From the NCBI GenBank assembly GCA_007128515.1, contig SKXI01000240.1, forward strand, positions 1 to 6,470: a stretch of DNA of 6,470 bases, in the 5' to 3' direction. The notes below the pieces were generated by a model. That model did no database searches. It was given only the letters and a program-made list of their open reading frames with translations, and was not told where the DNA came from. Origin of the DNA: Halococcaceae archaeon. GTDB taxonomy: Archaea > Halobacteriota > Halobacteria > Halobacteriales > Halalkalicoccaceae. Both the position numbers and the translations under genes were made by a program. Below are positions 1 to 3,483 of the stretch, in pieces (the first letter of the stretch is position 1; each line of letters opens with the position of its first letter).

Positions 1-10
1 AATAATTACG
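1..10 (+). promoter_or_regulatory. possible TATA box for the Lrp-like gene
   Basis: The AT-rich stretch AATAATTACG lies about 32-41 nt before the ATG at 42, in otherwise GC-rich DNA. This suits an archaeal TATA box driving a very short 5' leader. The window starts here, so any upstream BRE cannot be seen. The assignment is an inference from composition and spacing only. Confidence 0.3.
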
Positions 11-41
11 TTTTTGCGGGTAGGGTAATGAAAACACGAAC

Positions 42-521
42 ATGTCGGGAGAGACCCTGTCGAAAGTCGACCGGGAGATCCTCTACCTGCTCCAGGAGAA
101 CGCCCGGCACACCGCGACCGAGATCGGCGCGTCGATCGGCGTGTCCGACACGACGGTCAGAAACCACCTCAAAGCCCTCGAGGAGGGCGGTGTCGTCCGG
201 GGCTACCGCACGATCGTCGACTACGAACGGGCCGGCTTTCACCGCCCGTTCCACCTCACGTGTACCGTTCCGATCGTCGACCGCGAGCGACTCGCGGAGG
301 AAGCCGCTCGGATCCCCGGCGTCGTGCGCGTCTCCGAACGCATGACCGGCCGGGAGAACCTGCTCGTCGGGGCCGTCGGCGAACACGCCGACGACGTGAC
401 CGAGGTCGCCCGACGGCTCGATGCCCTCGGTGCGAAGGTCGAGGAGGAGACCGTCGTTCGGGCGATCTACCACTCGCCGCTCTCCCACCTCGCCCCCGAC
501 CGATCGTCGGGGCGGGAGTGA
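42..521 (+). CDS. Lrp/AsnC-family transcriptional regulator
   Basis: This 159-residue protein has the two-part Lrp/AsnC layout and the usual family length. An N-terminal AsnC-type winged helix-turn-helix (about residues 6-60) contains LSKVDREILYLLQENAR, a turn near G33 and the recognition helix SDTTVRNHLKALEE (35-48). A C-terminal alpha/beta ligand-binding or oligomerisation half (about 68-145) includes IPGVVRVSERMTGRENLLVG, the stretch that normally leads into the effector-responsive part. Family members bind DNA as dimers or octamers and respond to amino acids or other small molecules; the ligand here cannot be read from the sequence. The start at 42 preserves the complete HTH; a competing ATG at 28 is out of frame. 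The gene stands alone, and its TGA forms the first bases of an 85-nt hairpin element. It may be autoregulated, as is common in the family, but no operator is evident. Confidence 0.9.
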   Translation: MSGETLSKVDREILYLLQENARHTATEIGASIGVSDTTVRNHLKALEEGGVVRGYRTIVDYERAGFHRPFHLTCTVPIVDRERLAEEAARIPGVVRVSERMTGRENLLVGAVGEHADDVTEVARRLDALGAKVEEETVVRAIYHSPLSHLAPDRSSGRE

Positions 522-603
522 TACCGACTGCTGTACGTCATAACCGGCGCAACCGCAGGACGGTCGCCGTTGGGCCGGTAAATCGTTACAGCAGACCGTA
601 TGA
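519..603 (+). repeat. 85-nt hairpin element E1 at the lrp-like stop codon
   Basis: The element begins with the stop codon of the upstream gene (TGATACCGACTGCTG) and ends CAGCAGACCGTATGA, so its 15-nt ends are imperfect inverted repeats. Inside are further paired arms: TGCTGTA (529-535) with TACAGCA (587-593), and ACCGGCGCAAC with GTTGGGCCGGT (one mismatch). The transcript should fold into one long stem-loop just past the ORF. A second element of identical length and matching ends lies at 5450-5534. It could be a 3'-UTR or termination structure, or a MITE-like insertion; the sequence cannot decide. Confidence 0.6.
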
Positions 604-636
604 GAACGTAGAGGAACCACGGTCGACCCACTGGCC

Positions 637-646
637 TTTCTAATTA
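637..646 (+). promoter_or_regulatory. TATA box of the AbrB/PIN operon
   Basis: TTTCTAATTA lies 17-26 nt upstream of the ATG at 663, close to the normal TATA-to-TSS distance in haloarchaea. There is no Shine-Dalgarno between it and the ATG, so transcription probably starts at or next to the start codon, giving a leaderless mRNA. Confidence 0.5.
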
Positions 647-662
647 GCCACCCAATTCGCTT

Positions 663-941
663 ATGAAGGTCTACGAGCTATCGGGGAGTATGTCCTACGA
701 GAGGGTCGAGGACGAGACCACCGTCAACGACAGCTACTCGATCACCGTGCCCTCTTCGGTTCGCAACGAGGTCGGGATCGAGGCGGGCGATACGCTCCGC
801 TGGCGGGTCGAGAAGGACCGCAGCCTCTCCGTCGAGCTCGTCAAACAGCGCTACGGGGCGTTCTCGGAACTCGATCCGATCGACACCGACGAGGAGACGA
901 ACACCGCCGAGGACCACGATCTCGTCGCCGGAAACTACTGA
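663..941 (+). CDS. AbrB/SpoVT-type antitoxin (VapB-like)
   Basis: This is a 92-residue acidic protein. Residues about 18-60 (TTVNDSYSITVPSSVRNEVG, then IEAGDTLRWRVE) match the swapped-hairpin AbrB/SpoVT/MazE DNA-binding fold: a beta strand, the VPSSVR turn, then G-I-x-x-G-D-x-L. The tail (64-92) is D/E-rich with YGAFSELDPID and TAEDHDLVAG, the kind of flexible end that wraps around a PIN toxin in haloarchaeal VapB-like antitoxins. Its TGA overlaps the ATG of the PIN gene (TGATG, 939-943), the usual tight antitoxin-toxin coupling. It should neutralise that toxin and, with it, repress its own promoter. The start at 663 fits a leaderless transcript from the TATA at 637-646; ATG 690 (M10) is an in-frame alternative that would keep the whole DNA-binding domain. 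Confidence 0.85.
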   Translation: MKVYELSGSMSYERVEDETTVNDSYSITVPSSVRNEVGIEAGDTLRWRVEKDRSLSVELVKQRYGAFSELDPIDTDEETNTAEDHDLVAGNY

Positions 942-1369
942 TGGCGCACGTTCTCATCGATTCCAACCTCGTCATCGCGGCCCGATTCGCCCGCGACCAG
1001 AACCACGAGCGCGCCACCGAGATTGTCAGCGGCTTCGATCACGGCGAACTTCCGACGGGTGAGATCCCGAGCGACGCGCTCGAAGAGATCCTGAACTACG
1101 TCCATACACGAAGCGGCAACGACGACGCGATCGCGACGCTCGATGGGCTCCAAGAGAGCAGGGGGTTCGAGGTCGTCTACACCGCCAAGAGCGATTTCGA
1201 TGCTGGCCGGTCGCTGTTCCGTCAGTACGAGGGCCTCTCGCTCACGGATGCCGTGCTGGTGGCGTATATGCAGCGGACGGGGATCGAGTACCTCTACAGC
1301 TTCGACGACGACTTCGATACTGTCGATGGAATCACACGCCTCGACGCGGCCACGAATCCGTTTTCGTAG
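941..1369 (+). CDS. PIN-domain ribonuclease toxin (VapC-like)
   Basis: This 142-residue protein spans one full PIN domain. The four acidic positions that bind Mg2+/Mn2+ are visible in order: D7 in VLIDSNLV, E48/E49 in DALEEILNYV, D103 in LSLTDAVLVAYM, and D122-D124 in YSFDDDFD. PIN toxins of the VapC type are metal-dependent endoribonucleases, typically cutting tRNA or rRNA and so stopping translation; the target here is not predictable. All catalytic positions are present, so the toxin looks intact. The ATG overlaps the stop of the AbrB-type antitoxin gene, which implies translational coupling and a bicistronic operon. The stop lies only 22 bp before a copy of the tRNA-Pro 3' end (1392-1422), so the gene abuts the boundary of the adjacent cassette. 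Confidence 0.88.
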   Translation: MAHVLIDSNLVIAARFARDQNHERATEIVSGFDHGELPTGEIPSDALEEILNYVHTRSGNDDAIATLDGLQESRGFEVVYTAKSDFDAGRSLFRQYEGLSLTDAVLVAYMQRTGIEYLYSFDDDFDTVDGITRLDAATNPFS

Positions 1370-1391
1370 CGCTTGGCTCGCAGCGTTACGA

Positions 1392-1422
1392 TGCGGGAAA
1401 AGTGGGCCGGCTCGGATTCGAA
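1392..1422. repeat. distal copy of tRNA-Pro 3' end (candidate att site)
   Basis: This 31-bp segment repeats 2509-2539, which covers the last 20 bases of the tRNA-Pro gene (T-loop, T-stem and acceptor 3' strand) plus 11 bp of its 3' flank (TGCGGGAAAAG). There is a single A/G difference, at position 1414. No other tRNA part is present, so it is a fragment and not a gene. It lies 1117 bp from the intact copy in the same orientation, as expected for attL/attR-type repeats left by integration at a tRNA 3' end. It also contains most of the perfect palindrome GGATTCGAATCC (1414-1425). Confidence 0.75.
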
Positions 1423-1456
1423 TCCATCGAAACGGGTGTGAGAGTCGAGCACGAGA

Positions 1457-1464
1457 GCTTTTGT
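1457..1464 (+). promoter_or_regulatory. possible TATA box for the DUF433/DUF5615 operon
   Basis: GCTTTTGT is the only T-rich stretch before the ATG at 1489, centred about 28 nt upstream. This is the distance expected for a leaderless haloarchaeal transcript, and there is no Shine-Dalgarno ahead of that ATG. It is a weak match, offered on position alone. Confidence 0.35.
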
Positions 1465-1488
1465 CCACGTGAACCGAACGGGTCCACC

Positions 1489-1800
1489 ATGGCGCAGACG
1501 AGCGCTCGGATCGTGAGCACACCGGACGTTATCGGGGGGAAGCCGAGAATCGACGGTACCCGGGTGAGCGTCTACTTCGTGCGGGAGCAGGTAGAAGGGA
1601 GGGGACTCGACCCTGAACGGTTCGCCGCAGAGCACGACCTCGACGTCGCCGACGTCTACCGGGCGCTCGCGTACTACCACGATCACCCCGAGGAGATGGC
1701 TGCGATACGAGCAGAGCGGAAACGACTGAACGAAGAGGCGAGAGAGGATCCGAGGATCGGCACCGGACCGGACGACCTCGGGAAGCCGATTCGGGAGTAG
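1489..1800 (+). CDS. DUF433-family protein, putative antitoxin
   Basis: This 103-residue protein carries the DUF433 hallmark GGKPRIDGTRVSV at residues 16-28, followed by a helical HTH-like segment (DPERFAAEHDLDVADVYRAL, about 41-60, then AYYHDHPEEM). DUF433 proteins are small HTH-like proteins often found paired with PIN-like partners and regarded as likely antitoxins. The charged C-terminal tail (about 71-103) would be the partner-binding part. The ATG at 1489 was chosen because the family begins a few residues before the GGKP motif. The longer in-frame start at 1402 would translate the tRNA-derived repeat and adds 29 unrelated residues. The TAG is followed directly by the ATG of the partner gene (no gap). 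Antitoxin function is inferred from family and context. Confidence 0.82.
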   Translation: MAQTSARIVSTPDVIGGKPRIDGTRVSVYFVREQVEGRGLDPERFAAEHDLDVADVYRALAYYHDHPEEMAAIRAERKRLNEEAREDPRIGTGPDDLGKPIRE

Positions 1801-2148
1801 ATGCGTCTCCGGTTTCTCTTCGACGAGGACACGAAGAACGCGACCGCGAGGTACCTCTCGAAGGAAGGTCATGACGTCGAGCGCGTCGTCGAGGTGTCCG
1901 AACTCGGACCGGGAAGCAGCGATCGAGAGGTGATGAGCTACGCCCACAGCTCGAATCGGATTATCGTCACCCATGACGACGACTACGTCGATCCCGACCT
2001 GCGCACCGATCACAGCGGGGTGTTCTACTTCCCGAATCAGCGTCGCTCGGCGTTCGAGGAGTTCACAATCATCGTCTCGGCACTCGATTCCTACCCGGAG
2101 CGTGAGTCGCTTCCTGTAGTTCTCTATCTCACCGACGAATGGCTGTGA
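1801..2148 (+). CDS. DUF5615 PIN-like protein, putative toxin
   Basis: This 115-residue protein has the DUF5615 (PIN-like, Mut7-C-type) pattern. It starts with FLFDEDTKNATARYLSKEGH (6-24, acidic D8/E9/D10), continues with GSSDREVMSYAHSSNRIIVT (38-57, D41), then HDDDYVD (58-64, D59-D61) and a final hydrophobic strand SLPVVLYL. These conserved acids correspond to the metal-binding positions of PIN nucleases, so RNase activity is plausible but not shown for this protein. It directly follows the DUF433 gene, its probable antitoxin, with a GGGAG at 1793-1797 that could help reinitiation. Third codon positions look more A/T-rich than in the nearby housekeeping genes, as expected for acquired DNA. 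It could instead be a regulatory RNA-binding PIN-like protein without toxicity. Confidence 0.8.
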   Translation: MRLRFLFDEDTKNATARYLSKEGHDVERVVEVSELGPGSSDREVMSYAHSSNRIIVTHDDDYVDPDLRTDHSGVFYFPNQRRSAFEEFTIIVSALDSYPERESLPVVLYLTDEWL

Positions 2149-2164
2149 AGTCTCTTTCCGTCTC

Positions 2165-2186
2165 CCTGATTCGAATCTGCTTGGGT
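2165..2186. repeat. 22-bp repeat, copy 1 (inverted tRNA-Pro-like end)
   Basis: This 22-bp sequence recurs exactly at 2441-2462 (276 bp apart). It contains ATTCGAATCTG, which is how the T-arm of tRNA-Pro reads on the opposite strand, and similarity continues to TTCTCCGCA at about 2199 versus TTTCCCCGCA at 2475. It therefore looks like a diverged inverted copy of the tRNA 3' end plus flank. Confidence 0.65.
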
Positions 2187-2234
2187 GTTCTTCTCCGCAA
2201 TCCTACACGACGAGTGGAGCCAGGAGCCGGAATT

Positions 2235-2266
2235 ACGCGAAAAGTGGGCTGTGGCTCGGATTCGAA
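2235..2266. repeat. degenerate copy of tRNA-Pro 3' end
   Basis: The segment begins ACGCGAAAAGTGGGC and ends GGCTCGGATTCGAA, matching the 1392-1422 copy except for a two-base insertion in the acceptor part and small changes in the flank. It shares the G variant before GATTCGAA with the 1392 copy and not the A of the live tRNA, so these two are more alike to each other there. It would be an old or secondary attachment-site relic. Confidence 0.6.
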
Positions 2267-2332
2267 ATCGCCGAGACGTGCTCGCTTCGCTGCGCGCGAC
2301 TCGTCTGCTCGAATCTTCGCGACCGGATTCGA

Positions 2333-2378
2333 CTCACGTCACCAGCGTCTCGCTCCGCTCGACGGTTGGTGACGTGAG
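2333..2378. repeat. strong stem-loop (12-bp perfect arms)
   Basis: CTCACGTCACCA (2333-2344) is exactly complementary to TGGTGACGTGAG (2367-2378), and CGTC/GACG inside extends the stem. It ends 7 bp before the 2386-2406 tRNA-like copy. No T-run follows on either strand, so it is not a clear terminator. Its role is unknown. Confidence 0.6.
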
Positions 2379-2385
2379 GTAGAGA

Positions 2386-2406
2386 TGGGCCGGCTCAGAT
2401 TCGAAC
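2386..2406. repeat. 21-bp exact copy of tRNA-Pro 3' end
   Basis: These 21 bases are identical to 2520-2540, which is the 3' terminal part of the tRNA-Pro gene from discriminator base to T-loop. The 3' flank (GCGGGAAAAG in the other copies) is not repeated here, so the copied unit is confined to the tRNA sequence. That pattern fits a recombination core. Confidence 0.7.
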
Positions 2407-2440
2407 CACGGTCGTTCCGCTCGTTGCACTCGCTTCACTT

Positions 2441-2462
2441 CCTGATTCGAATCTGCTTGGGT
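2441..2462. repeat. 22-bp repeat, copy 2 (inverted tRNA-Pro-like end)
   Basis: Exact second copy of 2165-2186. With the real tRNA end at 2509-2540 it forms a roughly 100-bp interrupted palindrome (TTCGAATCTG outer arm against CAGATTCGAA), with the 2471-2513 hairpin at its centre. Confidence 0.65.
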
Positions 2463-2470
2463 ACATTTCC

Positions 2471-2513
2471 CCGCACCACGGCCGCTCGCTTCGCTCGCGG
2501 CGGTGTGGTGCGG
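2471..2513 (-). terminator. hairpin and oligo-T downstream of tRNA-Pro
   Basis: CCGCACCAC (2471-2479) pairs with GTGGTGCGG (2505-2513), and GCCGC (2481-2485) with GCGGC (2497-2501), leaving an 11-nt loop. Just outside, at 2515-2518, the minus strand reads TTTT two bases after the discriminator base of the tRNA. The oligo-T alone is a plausible archaeal terminator for the tRNA transcript, and the hairpin would back it up. Confidence 0.5.
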
Positions 2514-2519
2514 GAAAAG

Positions 2520-2592
2520 TGGGCCGGCTCAGATTCGAACTGAGGTTACGGCCACCCGAAGGCCGAAGGATACCAGGCTACCCCACCGGCCC
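2520..2592 (-). tRNA. tRNA-Pro (anticodon CGG)
   Basis: The reverse strand folds into a complete 73-nt tRNA. The acceptor stem is GGGCCGG/CCGGCCC with discriminator A. U8 and A14 are present. The D-arm is GGGU-AGCCUGGUA-UCCU with G18G19. The anticodon stem CGGCC/GGCCG closes a seven-base loop UUCGGGU, giving anticodon CGG for the proline codon CCG. The variable region is four bases (UAAC), and the T-arm is CUCAG-UUCGAAU-CUGAG. No intron is present and CCA is not encoded. The D-stem has only three good pairs (G10-U25, U13-U22 at its ends), otherwise it is canonical. U54 and U55 in the T-loop are the positions modified by the products of the neighbouring pus10 and trmY genes. The gene's 3' end is duplicated several times to the left. 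Confidence 0.96.
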
Positions 2593-2617
2593 GCACTCCC
2601 AGGAAAGCGAGTCCCGC

Positions 2618-2625
2618 TGTTAAGC
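2618..2625 (-). promoter_or_regulatory. possible box A for tRNA-Pro
   Basis: On the minus strand GCTTAACA lies about 26-33 nt before the first tRNA base. This is the expected position of the archaeal TATA/box A for a tRNA transcript with little or no leader. Support is position plus TTAA composition. Confidence 0.45.
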
Positions 2626-2638
2626 GTTCCGAATGGGC

Positions 2639-2742
2639 TCATAGGGATCATCGTCGGAGTTCGTCCTTCCTCGAACGAGAATCGAGTGACGTCGGTGGCG
2701 CGTACGCCGAGGAGATCCGGATGGCTACGATGATCCCTATCA
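2639..2742 (-). repeat. 104-nt hairpin element E3 at the trmY stop codon
   Basis: Read on the minus strand, the element starts with the trmY stop (TGATAGGGATCATCGT) and ends ACGATGATCCCTATGA. ATAGGGATCATCGT (2641-2654) and its exact complement (2727-2740) form 14-bp perfect arms. Smaller palindromes lie inside (GGCGCGTACGCC; TTCG...CGAA). The TGATA...TATGA framing is the same as in the 85-nt elements at 519-603 and 5450-5534, though the arms differ. It may be a 3'-UTR structure separating trmY from the tRNA gene or an inserted MITE-like element. Confidence 0.55.
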
Positions 2743-3330
2743 GTAGCTCTCGAAGCCACCGGTGTCGAGCCAGTTGTGAACGACCGTGATCGCGTGGTTC
2801 GCGTGCAGCGCCTCCGGACCGACGCTGAGCCTCTCGGCACCTCGCTCAGAGAGCAGTTCCCCCTCGCGCTCGGTGAAGTCGTGGTGGTCCGAGAGCACGA
2901 ACGTCGGGTGCTCGGGTACCTCGCTCTCGGAAAGCGGCGTACCGTCTTCGTGGAGCTGGATTACTGTCCCACTAACCGAATCGAGGACGTCCGCGAACCC
3001 ACGTCTGGAGAGGTACACCCCGGGCGTGCTCTCGACCTCCACGTGACCGATCGCCCCCTCGCGTTCGGCGAGTGCGGCGCGGATCAGCGCGGCCGTCGAG
3101 CGCTCGTCGGGGTTCAGCCGCCTGAGTTCCGATCCCTCGAAGCGGACCGTGAACTCGTCCGAGAGGACCAGAAAGAGTCGGACGTCCTCGCGGATCGCGT
3201 GCGAGAGGAAGAAGCCGGACGAGACGCACCGACAGAGCACGTCGAGGCGACCCGCGCCCCCGGCGAGGTCGTCGAGCGAGAACGCGTCGGTGGTGGGCGC
3301 GTCGTGACCGAGGACGATGAACTGGCGCAT
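2740..3330 (-). CDS. trmY: tRNA (pseudouridine54-N1)-methyltransferase TrmY
   Basis: This 196-residue SPOUT-class methyltransferase uses S-adenosylmethionine to methylate N1 of pseudouridine 54 in the T-loop of archaeal tRNA, giving m1-pseudouridine, the archaeal counterpart of ribothymidine 54. Family stretches are plain: MRQFIVLGHDAPTT (1-14), GRLDVLCRCV (27-36), FEGSELRRLNPDERS (64-78), the probable cofactor-loop region HPTFVLSDHHDFTEREGELL (141-160) and the C-terminal knot SVGPEALHANHAITVVHNWL (169-188). Full length for the family. The start at 3330 is fixed by the N-terminal motif and by a long Shine-Dalgarno immediately before it. It is divergent from pus10, whose product makes the pseudouridine it methylates. 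Its stop codon is the first base triplet of hairpin element E3. Confidence 0.95.
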   Translation of the reverse strand: MRQFIVLGHDAPTTDAFSLDDLAGGAGRLDVLCRCVSSGFFLSHAIREDVRLFLVLSDEFTVRFEGSELRRLNPDERSTAALIRAALAEREGAIGHVEVESTPGVYLSRRGFADVLDSVSGTVIQLHEDGTPLSESEVPEHPTFVLSDHHDFTEREGELLSERGAERLSVGPEALHANHAITVVHNWLDTGGFESY

Positions 3331-3340
3331 GGATCACCTC
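3331..3340 (-). promoter_or_regulatory. unusually long Shine-Dalgarno of trmY
   Basis: The minus strand reads GAGGTGATCC directly before the ATG. All ten bases are complementary to the conserved 16S rRNA 3' tail (GGAUCACCUC). The GAGG core sits 7-10 nt upstream of the start. Most haloarchaeal genes have weak or no Shine-Dalgarno, so this one decides the start and implies a leadered transcript. Confidence 0.75.
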
Positions 3341-3395
3341 GATTCCCCGGGCCGATGAGTCCGTCGAACGGCGGGGCGAGCGCCGAAAGGACAAC

Positions 3396-3403
3396 GACTT
3401 AGC
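3396..3403. promoter_or_regulatory. possible shared TATA-like box, trmY/pus10 intergenic region
   Basis: GACTTAGC is the only TA-containing patch in the GC-rich 149-bp gap. On the plus strand it lies about 27 nt before the ATG at 3427, which would make a transcript that starts on that ATG. On the minus strand it reads GCTAAGTC and could place a trmY start site about 42 nt ahead of its ATG. The match to a haloarchaeal TATA box is weak. Confidence 0.3.
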
Positions 3404-3426
3404 CCGCGGCCGTCTCTCACCGGGCG

Positions 3427-3483
3427 ATGCCTATCGAGCGATACCGACACCCCCACACACGCGGTGTCCGGAGGGCACGATGA
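3427..3483 (+). CDS. possible leaderless upstream ORF coupled to pus10
   Basis: An 18-codon frame beginning ATG CCT ATC encodes MPIERYRHPHTRGVRRAR, an extremely basic peptide (six Arg, two His) in a proteome that is otherwise acidic. Its TGA (3481-3483) overlaps the pus10 ATG as ATGA. A TATA-like GACTTAGC lies about 27 nt before its ATG, so a leaderless transcript would start on it. The pus10 Shine-Dalgarno lies inside it. It could be a leader peptide that couples translation to pus10, or just untranslated leader; there is no homology evidence for a protein. Confidence 0.25.
   Translation: MPIERYRHPHTRGVRRAR
3470..3474 (+). promoter_or_regulatory. Shine-Dalgarno of pus10
   Basis: GGAGG (followed by G) lies five bases before the ATG at 3480 and supports that start. 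A weak upstream hairpin, GACACC (3446-3451) with GGTGTC (3463-3468), ends just before it; CC at 3444-3445 could pair with its first Gs and partly mask it. Confidence 0.6.

Larger units (their letters stand above)
2149..2519. other. non-coding tRNA-proximal repeat region
   Basis: These 371 bases between the DUF5615 gene and the tRNA hold no ORF with recognisable protein character. The two short open frames here run through the tRNA-like repeats. The region contains two inverted copies of a tRNA-Pro-3'-like sequence (2165-2199, 2441-2475), two direct copies (2235-2266, 2386-2406), a 12-bp perfect stem-loop (2333-2378) and a hairpin abutting the tRNA 3' end (2471-2513). It also holds several GCTCGCTTCGCTCG-like runs. 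It resembles a decayed integration hot spot rather than a gene. Confidence 0.6.

Noticed and set aside
6..620. 204-codon minus-strand frame opposite the Lrp-like gene
   Set aside because: Antisense shadow of a clear Lrp/AsnC gene; it also runs through hairpin element E1.
1392..1425. A second tRNA gene at the 1392 copy
   Set aside because: Only the T-arm half and acceptor 3' strand are present. There is no anticodon arm, D-arm or 5' acceptor strand nearby.
1402..1488. Upstream in-frame start that would lengthen the DUF433 protein by 29 residues
   Set aside because: The extension is translated from the tRNA-Pro repeat and its flank, and family proteins start close to the GGKP motif. ATG 1489 fits better.
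1294..2013. 239-codon minus-strand frame across 1294-2013
   Set aside because: It crosses the tRNA-like repeat and two genes of the other strand with family motifs; the translation shows no domain.
2139..2382. Two short plus-strand frames (2139-2372 and 2185-2382) after the DUF5615 gene
   Set aside because: They run through tRNA-derived repeats and a hairpin, overlap each other, and have no ribosome binding site or protein-like pattern.
1392..2540. CRISPR array formed by the repeated GTGGGCCGGCTC segments
   Set aside because: The four direct copies are unevenly spaced, diverged, and match the adjacent tRNA gene. There are no uniform spacers and no cas genes.
2641..2740. Insertion sequence bounded by 14-bp inverted repeats
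   Set aside because: The span is about 100 bp with no transposase, and no target-site duplication is visible at the flanks. It is kept only as a hairpin or MITE-like element.
2776..3402. 208-codon plus-strand frame opposite trmY
   Set aside because: It is antisense to a complete, well-conserved trmY with a strong Shine-Dalgarno. The translation looks like a shadow frame.
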